Counted from the first letter of the stretch, positions 15,132 to 24,574 are shown. The stretch: DNA of 59,979 bases from an uncultured Flavobacteriales bacterium (GCA_905479115.1 CAJQLF010000038.1:1-59979), one strand, 5' to 3'. Notes: generated by a model not told the origin, from the sequence alone. Numbers and translations are program-made.

Positions 15132-17687
15132 CTAAACGGCGTTACGGCTGGCATTGATGATGCCAAACATGGAGCGGACAACCAGGCGCTTAAGCACCTT
15201 GGCATCCCAATCGGAAGCCCCTTCCTTCGAAGCCAATTGACCAAGAGCAAAGTGCTGAATGACCAACAATGGACGGATGATGTCATCCCGCAAAGCAATG
15301 CTTTCACGGATGTGCGGATTTCGCTCCATCAACGTCGATTGACCTGAAATGAGCAGCACCCATTTCTTTGAGCGGTCAAATTCATCTCTTATCATGGTCC
15401 AAATGCCACCATATTGAGGATCTGATGCAAGATGTGCCGTCAATCGAAAATCGCTCTTCATCATACTCTGCATGCTGTTTTCAATCAGTGCACGAAAGAA
15501 TGCGTTGTCGCGGTATAAATCAATCGCTTCCTCAATCCTGCCCTCACAATCCAACCATTCCAAAGCCGAACCGAGTCCGAAGAATCCGGGCACGTTTTGC
15601 TTCAATTGTGTCCAAGAACCCACGAAAGGAATAGCTCGAAGATCGCTGAAAGACAACGGTCCATCCTTGGATCGGCTGGTCGGACGGCTTCCTATATTGG
15701 TTTCCCCGTAATACTTGAGGGTTCCCCACTCCGTGAGGTAATTCATGAATTCGGGGTGCTCCTTGAGTGACGTGTAATGGGCAAATGACTTCGAACCTAA
15801 AAGCCCGATGAGATTGCCTTGATTCTGGTCGATGTGCGTCTGAGGATCATCAAAGATGCGGCTCTGTAACCCAGCCGTGAGTAATAGCTCAAGATTGAAG
15901 CCAGCCGATTTTGGAATCCCAAAGTTGGAGCTGATCGTCTGCCCCTGAATCGTCGTTTGTATTTCTTTGTTCTCAATGTCTGCTCCGAGTGAAGCGTAGA
16001 AGCGATGGGTGTTTCCACCCCCGCGAGCCGGAGGCCCACCGCGACCATCAAAGAAAAAGACCGTAACGCCTGATTCACGGGACAACCGCGTGAGATTTCG
16101 CTTCGCTTCAAAGATGGACCAATTGGCCTGGAGATAGCCGCCATCTTTTGTTCCGTCCGAGAAACCGAGCATAACCGTTTGTCGATCTCCACGCGCCTTC
16201 AGGTGCGCCCGATAGGCCGGATGACCATACATCTCGCGCATTTCAGATTCTGAACGGGCCAAGTCTGCAATGGTTTCAAACAAAGGAACGATGTCCAAGT
16301 CGACGGTCTTACTCACCCCAGCCATTCTGGCCAAAGCCGCCAGGGCCGCAACGTCCAAAACACCTCTGCAATTGCTGATGATGAAGCGGTGACACGCCCT
16401 CACGCCGTTATGTGCCTGAATTTTGGCCATCGTACGAAATGAGGCAATGATGTCATTGTGTCGCTCATTTTCCAACTGATCCACGCCTCCCGTCCATTGT
16501 TCACTGAGCAGCGCATCCACCTGCTGTTCTCGTGTTTGCGCCCGAAATGCTTCCACATCCTCTCCGCATGCGGTGAGAGCCTCGTCCAATGCTCGTTGAA
16601 TAACTCGGCTGTCCTGACGTATATCCAAACTCGCAAAATGCAAACCAAAGAGCCTTAATTTGAACTGAAAACCCCGAATTTTCTCTATAAACAATCCATT
16701 GGAGTGCTTCGATACCCAATCGGCAACTTCATCCAGCTCGTTATACAGATCCGTCACTGACAACGACATTTTCTCAGGGTGGAGCATCGCAAATTCAATT
16801 CGGTCTTGCAATTGGTCGAGCCTGGCTGCCACATGCTTAAACGTAATCCTCCGGCGCAAATCACGAATCTCTCTCCGGTAACACCGAAGCAATGTCAACC
16901 TCAACCGCTCAGCCACATTCCATGTGGTGTCAGCATCCACAAATGGATTGCCATCGCGATCACCCCCTGGCCAAAAACCAATTGTAATCAGTCCTTCACT
17001 GAGCGAAGCACCTGACGGATCTTCCAAGGTCTGTGCCACACGAGCATACAACTCTGGAGCCGCGTGATAAAACACATTCTCTAAGTACCAGGTTTGGCGA
17101 ACCGCCTCGTCAAATGGGGTCGGTGGTTCCGACTGGAAAAATGGCGTAAGCCCCAATTGATGCAGCAACTTCCTTATGCTCACCAAATCGTTTTCCTCCA
17201 TTGCTTTGGCCAAATCGGTAATGATGGCGAGGGCACTTCCTGGATAAAACTGCGTAGGATGAGCGGTCAATACGACGCGAACAGCATATTCATTGAGCAA
17301 CTCTTTGAGGTCCTCTTCCTTCCTATGGCGACGAATGCGCTGCATGAAACTCTGCAATGACTCCGCTCCTCCTAGATCGTTCAATTGCGCATACCTCGCA
17401 TCCTCTAAAGCATCCACCAAAACGACCTGCCGCTCCACATACTGAATGATTCGGAATAACAAATCCGATTGACCTGCTGCGTCAAGCAACCCTTGAGATG
17501 CGAAAAAACCAGTCAAAATTTCTTCGGGAGTCTTCGCCGCCTCCAGTCCGAGATCACACGCCTCTTGAAGCAATGGAACCCGCAGGCCCGTTTGCCGAAT
17601 TCCATCCAACGGCAAGGTCAAAAAGATTCCGTTAAACACATGAAATGGATGGCTGACAACTGCGCTGTACTCTTTTCTATCCCTCAT
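15132..17687 (-). CDS. ppc: Phosphoenolpyruvate carboxylase, Bacteroidota type
   Basis: It adds bicarbonate to PEP to form oxaloacetate, refilling the TCA cycle. The 851-residue protein has the catalytic LTAHPTQF (His143), GGDRDGNPFV (241-250), the loop VMLGFSDGTKDGGYL (505-519) and FDGRGGPPARGGG (546-558). These last two differ from the standard GYSDSGKDAG and FHGRGGxxGRGGG. The C-terminus reads NASRNAV instead of the usual QNTG. These departures look like a coherent subfamily rather than decay. The ATG at 17687 lies 17 bases after a TACCTTTG box, and the gene diverges from trmD. Confidence 0.93.
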   Translation of the reverse strand: MRDRKEYSAVVSHPFHVFNGIFLTLPLDGIRQTGLRVPLLQEACDLGLEAAKTPEEILTGFFASQGLLDAAGQSDLLFRIIQYVERQVVLVDALEDARYAQLNDLGGAESLQSFMQRIRRHRKEEDLKELLNEYAVRVVLTAHPTQFYPGSALAIITDLAKAMEENDLVSIRKLLHQLGLTPFFQSEPPTPFDEAVRQTWYLENVFYHAAPELYARVAQTLEDPSGASLSEGLITIGFWPGGDRDGNPFVDADTTWNVAERLRLTLLRCYRREIRDLRRRITFKHVAARLDQLQDRIEFAMLHPEKMSLSVTDLYNELDEVADWVSKHSNGLFIEKIRGFQFKLRLFGLHFASLDIRQDSRVIQRALDEALTACGEDVEAFRAQTREQQVDALLSEQWTGGVDQLENERHNDIIASFRTMAKIQAHNGVRACHRFIISNCRGVLDVAALAALARMAGVSKTVDLDIVPLFETIADLARSESEMREMYGHPAYRAHLKARGDRQTVMLGFSDGTKDGGYLQANWSIFEAKRNLTRLSRESGVTVFFFDGRGGPPARGGGNTHRFYASLGADIENKEIQTTIQGQTISSNFGIPKSAGFNLELLLTAGLQSRIFDDPQTHIDQNQGNLIGLLGSKSFAHYTSLKEHPEFMNYLTEWGTLKYYGETNIGSRPTSRSKDGPLSFSDLRAIPFVGSWTQLKQNVPGFFGLGSALEWLDCEGRIEEAIDLYRDNAFFRALIENSMQSMMKSDFRLTAHLASDPQYGGIWTMIRDEFDRSKKWVLLISGQSTLMERNPHIRESIALRDDIIRPLLVIQHFALGQLASKEGASDWDAKVLKRLVVRSMFGIINASRNAV

Positions 17688-17704
17688 CTTTTCATACTGA
17701 ATAC

Positions 17705-17712
17705 CAAAGGTA
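17705..17712 (-). promoter_or_regulatory. -7 promoter box TACCTTTG for ppc
   Basis: A perfect TAnnTTTG match on the minus strand, 17 bases before the ppc ATG. The predicted leader is about 13 bases. Confidence 0.6.
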
Positions 17713-17765
17713 GAACTTGAGCGCGAGTTTCTTTGATTTCACGGGCGAGCAAATCCGTCTTACCG

Positions 17766-17773
17766 TAAATTTG
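17766..17773 (+). promoter_or_regulatory. -7 promoter box TAAATTTG for trmD
   Basis: A perfect TAnnTTTG match, 17 bases before the trmD ATG, mirroring the distance of the divergent ppc box. Confidence 0.6.
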
Positions 17774-17790
17774 AATTCAATCCAATCACC

Positions 17791-18474
17791 ATGCGCATCG
17801 ACATCCTCACGGTTGTTCCCAAATTGCTGGAAAGTCCATTTGCTGACAGCATCATTCAACGTGCCCAGGACAGTGGAGTGGTCGAAATCTGCGTGCATGA
17901 CATTCGCAACTGGAGCAAAGACAAGCATAAAAAGGTAGACGATGAGCCGTTCGGAGGCATCGCGGGCATGGTCATGACCATCCAGCCCATCCTGGATGCG
18001 ATCAATGAACTGCGGCAACAGCGCACCTACAGCGAAATCATCTACCTCACTCCAGATGGAGAGCAGCTAAAGCAAGCACGGGTAAACCAGTTGTCTATTG
18101 GAGGAAACATCATCATGATCTGCGGGCATTACAAGGGCATCGACGAACGACTTCGCCAGCACATTGTCACACTCGAAATCTCGATTGGAGATTACGTCTT
18201 ATCCGGAGGAGAACTCGCAGCAGCCGTATTGACAGATGCGATTGTACGCATACTCCCTGGAGCAATTGGAGACGAACAAAGCGCGCTCACGGACAGCTTT
18301 CAAGACGACCTGCTCGCTCCGCCGATTTACACTCGGCCTGCCAATTATAACGGGTGGGAAGTGCCCGAAATATTGCGGTCGGGCGACCATGCGGCCATTG
18401 AAAAATGGATGGAGCAACAGGCCTACGCGCGGACAAAATCTCGGCGACCGGATTTATTAGATAAAGATTCCTGA
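17791..18474 (+). CDS. trmD: tRNA (guanine-N1-)-methyltransferase TrmD
   Basis: TrmD methylates G37 of tRNAs that read CNN codons, which prevents +1 frameshifts. The 227-residue protein carries the SPOUT trefoil-knot SAM site: [11 protein letters not shown] (111-121) and [11 protein letters not shown] (131-141), plus the early [11 protein letters not shown] (50-60). The length is normal. It precedes rplS by 74 bases, the conserved trmD-rplS order, although the 16S-processing protein RimM and S16 genes often found upstream are absent here. Confidence 0.96.
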   Translation: MRIDILTVVPKLLESPFADSIIQRAQDSGVVEICVHDIRNWSKDKHKKVDDEPFGGIAGMVMTIQPILDAINELRQQRTYSEIIYLTPDGEQLKQARVNQLSIGGNIIMICGHYKGIDERLRQHIVTLEISIGDYVLSGGELAAAVLTDAIVRILPGAIGDEQSALTDSFQDDLLAPPIYTRPANYNGWEVPEILRSGDHAAIEKWMEQQAYARTKSRRPDLLDKDS

Positions 18475-18505
18475 AAAAGTATTCCGAACGTACAAGGATT
18501 ATTTG

Positions 18506-18513
18506 TAATATTG
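18506..18513 (+). promoter_or_regulatory. Possible internal promoter box TAATATTG before rplS
   Basis: Matches five of six fixed positions of TAnnTTTG. It would give rplS its own transcript with a leader of about 31 bases, besides read-through from trmD. Confidence 0.3.
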
Positions 18514-18548
18514 CACCCCAATTCACGGGAGTCGAAAAAGCGAAGATT

Positions 18549-18905
18549 ATGGACCGCATCAAGGATATTGCAAGCAAGTTGGTCGAAACCCCAGAATGGC
18601 CGGATTTCCGTGCCGGGGATACCGTTTCGGTAACGATTAAGATTATAGAAGGGAGCAAGGAGCGATTGCAGAAATTCCAAGGTGTTGTTATCCAACGTCG
18701 CGGGATTGGCACGACTGAGACCTTCACAGTACGCAAAATGGCATCAGGCGTTGGAGTAGAGCGGGTCTTTCCTGTTTGCTCTCCAATGATCCATAGCATA
18801 GAAGTGAATAAGCGCGGTAAAGTTCGCCGATCGCGAATTTACTATTTGCGTGAATTGACTGGTAAGGCTGCGCGCATCAAGGAGCGCCGGAATGTTGCCA
18901 AATAA
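18549..18905 (+). CDS. rplS: Large ribosomal subunit protein bL19
   Basis: A 118-residue ribosomal protein found at the 30S-50S interface. It has the L19 signature: [16 protein letters not shown], then [15 protein letters not shown], and the basic C-terminal [22 protein letters not shown] region (quoted in part). Length and gene order after trmD agree. A strong terminator follows about 25 bases after the stop. Confidence 0.97.
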   Translation: MDRIKDIASKLVETPEWPDFRAGDTVSVTIKIIEGSKERLQKFQGVVIQRRGIGTTETFTVRKMASGVGVERVFPVCSPMIHSIEVNKRGKVRRSRIYYLRELTGKAARIKERRNVAK

Positions 18906-18928
18906 AAGAATTGCTTAACTCACTAAAC

Positions 18929-18961
18929 CAAAAAAGGCCTGCTTAGAAGCAGGCCTTTTTT
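18929..18961. terminator. Bidirectional terminator between rplS and ftcD
   Basis: The inverted repeat AGGCCTGCTT (18935-18944) and AAGCAGGCCT (18947-18956) is flanked by an A-run and a T-run. It can end transcripts from both rplS (+) and the convergent ftcD (-). Confidence 0.9.
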
Positions 18962-19006
18962 CTTGAGTTATGCCGGAGTAATCCGGACATGTAAGCTGGC
19001 CATGCA

Positions 19007-20698
19007 CTAGCCGTTGAGCACGTCGTCGACGCGCTGAAGTATTTCCGCTTCTGCTGCATCGATGGATGAGGTCAGTTCAGCACACTCCTTTTGCACCTGT
19101 GTAGAATACGCTTCGTCTTGCAAGTCTTGAATGTTGACGCGGGCATTGAGGATCGCTCCTTTCACTCCTGTGCGAATGGCCATCGCCCCTACTCCTGCAT
19201 CCGTAATAGAATTGGGGTTTCCAGTCAGGGCCATTTGATGCGCAATCTCCATGGATTCTGCCGCCAATCGCGCCACCTGCATAGGAACTTCAATTGCGTT
19301 TTTGGTGGCTGATTGAATGGCTTCGTTCCGATCAGCTTTCTGGGACTCCGTATTCTTCGGCATTCCATACGCTTCCATAATTGCATTGAATGCAGCTGTA
19401 TCCGCGTCGACTAACACCGCGAGCTGCTGCTGCAGTTTAATTCCTTTTTCCGCCACTTCGCTGAATTCCTGCCAGCGATCATCCCACCCACGTTTATGAG
19501 CGGACAAATTCGCAACCATGGTCGCCAATGCAATCCCCATGGTCGCCGAATAAGCAGCAACCGAGCCTCCACCCGGTGCAGGACTTTCCGACGCAGTCTC
19601 TTCAGCAAATGCTCCCAATGTCAAATCCAACAAAGGGGTTTGTCCTGCGTCAGCAATCAAGTACTCAATCACTCGTTTGTTGGCATCAAAAGGCGCCAAA
19701 TCATCCAAACCCAGGGATTTTACGGCGATTTTGACCTTCTCTGCATCCGGGATGCCCAAGCTCCGCTGTTGCTTCTTCAAGAAGTAATCCGCCGCATCGG
19801 TGAGCACGCGAAGTGGCAAGAGCCCGACCAATTCTGAACCCGTCACCCGAATTCCGCGTGCTAAAGCCCTCGAACATGCTTCATCAAAAGCGATGTGAAC
19901 AGGCGTAATTTGGATGTTTGTCAGATTCAGGGAGAGCTGCGCAATTCCGTACTCTTCGATGTACCAGCCTATGCCCTTCACCGCTTTCAATGAACCCGGA
20001 ATACGAACGGGGTCGCCTTGAGCGTCCTTCGCTACTTCGCTCCCCGGTCCGCCGACTCGCTTTACCCTTCCAGATTCGCGGATGTCAAAGGCGATGGCGT
20101 TCGCGCGGCGAGAACTGGTCGTGTTTAAATTGATGTTGTACGCAATTAAGAAATCGCGCGCTCCTATAGCCGTTGCGCCGGTTCGTTGAGTCTGCTCGTT
20201 CCAAACGGCAGGACCAAAGTCCGGAGCACCGTCTGCACTCTCCAATTTGGCCAATCCCTCGTATTGACCCTTTCGACAATATGCCAAATTTCTGCGGGTC
20301 GAAACCTTAGCCGCCGACTCGTAGAAGTACCCGGGAATGCCCAACTCCTCTCCTACGCGTTTCCCAACCTCATGGGCGATTGCCGAGCATTCTTCCATAG
20401 TCACACCGCTCACGGGAACAAACGGGCACACATCGGTGGCTCCCATTCGGGGATGTTCGCCCCGGTGTTTGCGCATGTCAATCAATTCTGCAGCTTTTTT
20501 GATCAGGCGGACCGCTGCCTCACCAATTTGCTCAGGAGGACCCACAAATGTGATGACCGTTCGATTGGTCGATTTTCCCGGATCCACGTCCAGCAAGCGG
20601 ACGCCCTCTACTGTTTCAACTACCTGAGCGACCGCATCAATAACGGCCTTGTTGCGCCCTTCTGAAATGTTGGGCACGCATTCAACCAAACGTTGCAT
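19007..20698 (-). CDS. ftcD: Glutamate formimidoyltransferase / formimidoyl-THF cyclodeaminase fusion
   Basis: It performs the last steps of histidine degradation by the formiminoglutamate route: it moves the formimino group to tetrahydrofolate, then releases ammonia. The first about 330 residues are the transferase (ECVPNISEGRN near the start, HRGEHPRMGATDVCPFVPV). The C-terminal about 200 residues are the cyclodeaminase (ESPAPGGGSVAAYSATMG, TGNPNSITDAGVGAM). The total of 563 residues matches the vertebrate-like fused FTCD. The ATG at 20698 aligns best; a GTG 9 bases earlier is possible. It lies downstream of hutI on the same strand, with its own TATTTTCG box between them. Confidence 0.93.
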   Translation of the reverse strand: MQRLVECVPNISEGRNKAVIDAVAQVVETVEGVRLLDVDPGKSTNRTVITFVGPPEQIGEAAVRLIKKAAELIDMRKHRGEHPRMGATDVCPFVPVSGVTMEECSAIAHEVGKRVGEELGIPGYFYESAAKVSTRRNLAYCRKGQYEGLAKLESADGAPDFGPAVWNEQTQRTGATAIGARDFLIAYNINLNTTSSRRANAIAFDIRESGRVKRVGGPGSEVAKDAQGDPVRIPGSLKAVKGIGWYIEEYGIAQLSLNLTNIQITPVHIAFDEACSRALARGIRVTGSELVGLLPLRVLTDAADYFLKKQQRSLGIPDAEKVKIAVKSLGLDDLAPFDANKRVIEYLIADAGQTPLLDLTLGAFAEETASESPAPGGGSVAAYSATMGIALATMVANLSAHKRGWDDRWQEFSEVAEKGIKLQQQLAVLVDADTAAFNAIMEAYGMPKNTESQKADRNEAIQSATKNAIEVPMQVARLAAESMEIAHQMALTGNPNSITDAGVGAMAIRTGVKGAILNARVNIQDLQDEAYSTQVQKECAELTSSIDAAEAEILQRVDDVLNG

Positions 20699-20719
20699 TG
20701 TTTTCACTTTTTTACCTTC

Positions 20720-20727
20720 CGAAAATA
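20720..20727 (-). promoter_or_regulatory. Promoter box TATTTTCG upstream of ftcD
   Basis: A TAnnTTCG variant on the minus strand in the 51-base gap between hutI and ftcD. The predicted leader is about 17 bases to the ATG at 20698. Confidence 0.4.
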
Positions 20728-20749
20728 CGCGTGGCCGCGCGGAATCAAT

Positions 20750-22000
20750 TCAAACTTCTATGCCATCGATGAACACCTTTTCCACCGCATGTTCACCAAA
20801 ATCATAAGCAAACCCTTCCAAGCCATCCATGGGCTTGGTTACCAAAATATTTGCCGCCCTCCCCGGAGCAATCACGCCGGCCCGGTCGGACACATCCATT
20901 GCGGCCGCTCCATTGAGCGTCGCAGCGGCAAGGGCTTCAAGTGGTAACATCTTCATCTTGAGGATGGCCAACTGGACTACACGCTCCATGTTGCTAGAAG
21001 GCGCAGAGCCCGGATTAAAATCCGTCGCAATAGCCACCGGAATATCTGCCTGGATCAACTCCCGAACCGGGGTGTACGGGATTCCGAGGAAATACGAACA
21101 ACCCGGCAAAGCACATGCCATGGTGCCTGACGCAGCGTTGGACTTCAGCGCTTCGACATCTTCGGGGTTTAACACTTCGAGATGATCCACCGACACCGCG
21201 TTGGCATTCGCGCAGAATGCCACACCACCCAATGCATTGAATTGATTCACATGCACCTTCGCTGCAAGGCCATGTTGGGTCGCTCCATCAAGTAACAAGG
21301 CCAACTCTTCCAGACCGAAATAGCCCTTTTCACAAAACGCATCTACATAATCCGCCAGCCCCTCTGCCTGGACCCGCGGCAACAAGTCCTCCACGGCATA
21401 GCGCGTCCACGATTCAGCGGTCCAATTCCCTTCCGGAACGGCATGGCACGCTAAGAACGTTCGGCGAACTGGAATGCTCACAGCTTCCTTCAGTCGCTGA
21501 ATCACCCGCAGCATTTTCAATTCAGCTTCACCGTCTAAGCCATATCCACTTTTAATCTCAATCGCTCCTGTTCCCGTTTGAATCGCCCGCTTCAATCGGA
21601 CCAGAGCCTCCTCGAAGAGCTGATCCTCCGGCATCAATTGTAAAGCCCTTGCTGAGTTTAAAATGCCACCCCCTGCTTCCGCGATCTCGTGGTACGTTTT
21701 CCCTTGCAGTCGGCTCAAAAATTCCTTGGAACGCGGAGCGGCAAAAACCAAGTGAGTGTGGCTGTCACACCAAGCAGGCAGAACATAGCGACCTTCGCAA
21801 TCCACAACTTCCAGACCGGTCCAATCGACAATGCCAGGAAAGGTTTCCATCGGGCCAAAATCAGCAATTTTTCCTGCATCAATAGCCAACCAAGCATTTT
21901 GGAGCACCGGAAAATCCGCCATTTCACTTCCACTAAGTCGACTTGGCGGTGATTCATATGCCCCAACCAGTCCTTTGATGTTCTTCCATAGCATTCGCAT
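20750..22000 (-). CDS. hutI: Imidazolonepropionase
   Basis: It opens the imidazolone ring to give formiminoglutamate, the substrate of the neighbouring FtcD. The 416-residue amidohydrolase has the metal-binding DSHTHLVFA motif, EIKSGYGLDGEAELKML, the later His region FLACHAVPEGN, VHVNQFNALGG and ATDFNPGSAPSSNM, all characteristic of HutI. The ATG at 22000 is selected because a TACCTTGC box ends 4 bases before it; longer reading frames would start inside the aroC promoter. HutU, the enzyme that makes its substrate, is not in the window, and HutH lies about 18 kb away. Confidence 0.94.
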   Translation of the reverse strand: MRMLWKNIKGLVGAYESPPSRLSGSEMADFPVLQNAWLAIDAGKIADFGPMETFPGIVDWTGLEVVDCEGRYVLPAWCDSHTHLVFAAPRSKEFLSRLQGKTYHEIAEAGGGILNSARALQLMPEDQLFEEALVRLKRAIQTGTGAIEIKSGYGLDGEAELKMLRVIQRLKEAVSIPVRRTFLACHAVPEGNWTAESWTRYAVEDLLPRVQAEGLADYVDAFCEKGYFGLEELALLLDGATQHGLAAKVHVNQFNALGGVAFCANANAVSVDHLEVLNPEDVEALKSNAASGTMACALPGCSYFLGIPYTPVRELIQADIPVAIATDFNPGSAPSSNMERVVQLAILKMKMLPLEALAAATLNGAAAMDVSDRAGVIAPGRAANILVTKPMDGLEGFAYDFGEHAVEKVFIDGIEV

Positions 22001-22004
22001 GCCT

Positions 22005-22012
22005 GCAAGGTA
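22005..22012 (-). promoter_or_regulatory. -7 promoter box TACCTTGC for hutI
   Basis: On the minus strand the box is followed by AGGC and then the ATG, which predicts a leaderless transcript. Confidence 0.55.
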
Positions 22013-22033
22013 GCAAACCCCTCGCTGCTTGCG

Positions 22034-22041
22034 TAAATTTG
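22034..22041 (+). promoter_or_regulatory. -7 promoter box TAAATTTG for aroC
   Basis: A perfect TAnnTTTG match followed by GACC and the aroC ATG, again with 4-base spacing. It lies 21 bases from the divergent hutI box. Confidence 0.6.
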
Positions 22042-22045
22042 GACC

Positions 22046-23128
22046 ATGGCAGGAAATAGCATCGGCACCTTGTTCAAATTGACTACGTTCGGTGAGTCCC
22101 ATGGGACAGCCATTGGTGGCGTAATTGACGGGTGTCCCGCTGGATTGAAATTGGATAAGGAAGCGGTACAGCGCGAACTAGACAGACGACGGCCCGGTCA
22201 GTCTTCGCTCACCACGCAACGCAAAGAATCTGACACCGTAGAATGGTTGAGCGGCTTGTTTGAAGGCCGCACAACAGGCGCGCCTATAGGCTTTGTCATC
22301 CGCAACGCAGATCAACGGTCCAAAGACTATGATCACCTTGCCGATGCTTACCGTCCCTCACATGCAGATTACACTTACGATAACAAATACGGCGTTCGCG
22401 ACCACCGCGGGGGCGGCCGATCTTCCGCTCGTGAAACCGCATGTCGGATGGTTGGAGGAGCTGTGGCACGGCAGTTGCTCAAGATTACGGGGCTAGAATG
22501 CAGCGCATACGTTGATCGTGTTCAAGACCTCGTTGTCCCCTTTGAACCAACGTACATCCCATCGGATAAAGTGGATTCCCATCCCACCCGATGCCCTGAC
22601 CCTTCGACTGCGGTCGCTATGCAGGAACGCATCGAAATGATGCGCAAATCAGGGGATACCGTTGGAGGATCCGTCGTCCTGGTGTGCCAAAACATGCCGA
22701 GCGCACTCGGCAGCCCTGTTTTCGATAAATTTCAAGCTTCGCTTGCACAAGCAATGTGGAGCCTGCCTGCTGTCAAAAGCATGGAAATCGGTTCTGGCGT
22801 TGCTGGAACATTCATGTGTGGTTCTGAACACAACGACCCCTGGACCACCGATGAGCAGGGCAATCCTCGAACCCAATCCAATCACAGCGGCGGCATCCAG
22901 GGAGGCATCACCAATGGCGAAAACTTGATCCTGCGGGTGGGATTCAAGCCCGTCTCAACACTCATTCAACCTCAACAGTCCATCAATATCGAAGGAGACC
23001 CTGTAGAGATTGAAGGAAAAGGAAGGCACGACCCGTGCGTTTTGCCCCGTGCCGTGCCACTGGTTGAGGCCATGGCGTTGTTAGTATTGGCTGACCATTG
23101 GTTGATAAACCGCACGTCTCGGCTCTAA
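22046..23128 (+). CDS. aroC: Chorismate synthase
   Basis: It makes chorismate from 5-enolpyruvylshikimate 3-phosphate with reduced FMN, the last step of the shikimate pathway; AroA, the step before, is encoded at the other end of the window. The 360-residue protein shows all the family signatures: TTFGESHGTAIGGVIDG, RRRPGQSSLTTQRKE, the DHRGGGRSSARET segment and a C-terminal GKGRHDPCVLPRAVP. The length is normal. The start codon is fixed by the promoter box 4 bases upstream. Confidence 0.97.
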   Translation: MAGNSIGTLFKLTTFGESHGTAIGGVIDGCPAGLKLDKEAVQRELDRRRPGQSSLTTQRKESDTVEWLSGLFEGRTTGAPIGFVIRNADQRSKDYDHLADAYRPSHADYTYDNKYGVRDHRGGGRSSARETACRMVGGAVARQLLKITGLECSAYVDRVQDLVVPFEPTYIPSDKVDSHPTRCPDPSTAVAMQERIEMMRKSGDTVGGSVVLVCQNMPSALGSPVFDKFQASLAQAMWSLPAVKSMEIGSGVAGTFMCGSEHNDPWTTDEQGNPRTQSNHSGGIQGGITNGENLILRVGFKPVSTLIQPQQSINIEGDPVEIEGKGRHDPCVLPRAVPLVEAMALLVLADHWLINRTSRL

Positions 23129-23158
23129 AATCAGGCAGGAAGGAGCCCGGTCAGTCCT

Positions 23159-23166
23159 TAATTTAG
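23159..23166 (+). promoter_or_regulatory. Promoter box TAATTTAG for the symporter gene
   Basis: Five of six fixed positions of TAnnTTTG match. It is followed by TCCA and the ATG at 23171, the same 4-base spacing as elsewhere. Confidence 0.45.
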
Positions 23167-23170
23167 TCCA

Positions 23171-24574
23171 ATGAAGGGATTGGCATTACACTGGCAGGTT
23201 ATTATCGGCCTCATACTCGGAGTGGCATACGCTTGGATGAGCGTGACATTGGGTTGGAATGATTTCACCTTGGCTTATATCCAGCCGTTTGGCGACATTT
23301 TCATCAATTTATTGAAGTTGATTGCCGTGCCGCTCGTATTATTCAGCATCATCAGTGGGGTAACCAGTTTGGGCAACATCCAAAAGCTGGGCAGGATGGG
23401 CATCAAAACGTTGGTGACCTACGTCTTAACGACAATGGTCGCCGTGGTCATCGGGCTCATCTTGGTCAACATGTTCAAACCAGGGGCTGGCGCGGACCCA
23501 GAATTACTGGACGCAAACCGTATACGGTATGAGCTTTGGCGGGACGCGAATGGAATCCAGGCGCTCGATGACATCCGCATGGTGGATGATCCATCCAACG
23601 CCGCTTTGGTAGAGCTCATTGCGCAAGAAGAAGCCGCATCCAGCGAGTGGGTGACGGACAAACTGACGAAGGCTTCCAAGACGAAAAAATCGGGGCCCCT
23701 TCAACCCTTGGTGGACGTCGTTCCAAAAAACATTTTTGGGTCACTGGTCGATATGAGCATGCTGCAAATCATCTTCTTCGCCATTTTCTTTGGCGTTGTG
23801 GTTGTCGGATTGCCCAATGAAAAAAAGGCACCGCTTACCCGGGCGATTGATTCGTTGAACGAAGTATTTATTCAGATGGTTTGGGTCGTAATGAAAGCCA
23901 TGCCGTTTTTTGTGTTTGCCTTGATGGCTGGGCAAATTGTAAAGGCCGCAGGTTCTGAGCCCGAAATGCTGAAACAGTTGCTGAGTTTCTTAATGCGGTA
24001 TGGCCTTGTGGTGGTACTAGGCCTTGGATTCATGGTGTTCGTTTTTTATCCCGCGCTCGTCGCTCTGTCCATTAAAAAACTCACCTGGAAGCGGTTCCAA
24101 AGTGGCATGCGAGATGCGCAACTCACAGCGTTTTCAACGTCGAGTTCGGTGGCAACACTGCCCGTTACCATGCAATGCGTTCATGAACGGCTGGGGGTAA
24201 GCACCCGAACATCGTCCTTCGTACTTCCCATTGGGGCGACCGTCAACATGGACGGAACAAGTATGTACCAGGCCATTGCGGTTGTTGCTCTTGCTCAATT
24301 TCACATGGTTGAATTGGAATGGACCCAACAGGCTGTGATTGTTTTGACAGCGACGCTCGCCTCAATCGGAGCTGCGGCAGTGCCTTCAGCGGGATTGGTT
24401 CTCATGATTATCGTGCTCGAAAGCGTGGGATTAAACCCCGCTTGGATTGCGCTCATCTTCCCCATTGACCGCATCTTGGATATGTGCCGTACCGTGGTCA
24501 ATGTCACCGGAGATGGCGCTGTATCATCCATTATAGCTGCCTCCGAAGGGGAGCTGTCGCCGCCTGCTGAATAA
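23171..24574 (+). CDS. Dicarboxylate/amino acid:cation symporter (DAACS, GltP-like)
   Basis: A 467-residue inner-membrane carrier of the glutamate transporter family, which takes up acidic amino acids or C4-dicarboxylates with sodium or protons. Visible are the serine-rich hairpin AFSTSSSVATLPVTMQC, the NMDGTS motif in GATVNMDGTSMYQ, and the end segment PIDRILDMCRTVVNVTGDG whose Asp and Arg contact substrate in relatives. A soluble stretch of about 65 residues (roughly 108-175), rich in charged residues, is inserted between early helices and makes it longer than GltP. Substrate specificity is not readable with certainty. Confidence 0.92.
   Translation: MKGLALHWQVIIGLILGVAYAWMSVTLGWNDFTLAYIQPFGDIFINLLKLIAVPLVLFSIISGVTSLGNIQKLGRMGIKTLVTYVLTTMVAVVIGLILVNMFKPGAGADPELLDANRIRYELWRDANGIQALDDIRMVDDPSNAALVELIAQEEAASSEWVTDKLTKASKTKKSGPLQPLVDVVPKNIFGSLVDMSMLQIIFFAIFFGVVVVGLPNEKKAPLTRAIDSLNEVFIQMVWVVMKAMPFFVFALMAGQIVKAAGSEPEMLKQLLSFLMRYGLVVVLGLGFMVFVFYPALVALSIKKLTWKRFQSGMRDAQLTAFSTSSSVATLPVTMQCVHERLGVSTRTSSFVLPIGATVNMDGTSMYQAIAVVALAQFHMVELEWTQQAVIVLTATLASIGAAAVPSAGLVLMIIVLESVGLNPAWIALIFPIDRILDMCRTVVNVTGDGAVSSIIAASEGELSPPAE

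Noticed and set aside
18475-18548. Possible ribosomal-protein leader regulation in front of rplS.
   Set aside because: The 74 bases show a weak promoter-like box but no stable hairpin or known leader structure.
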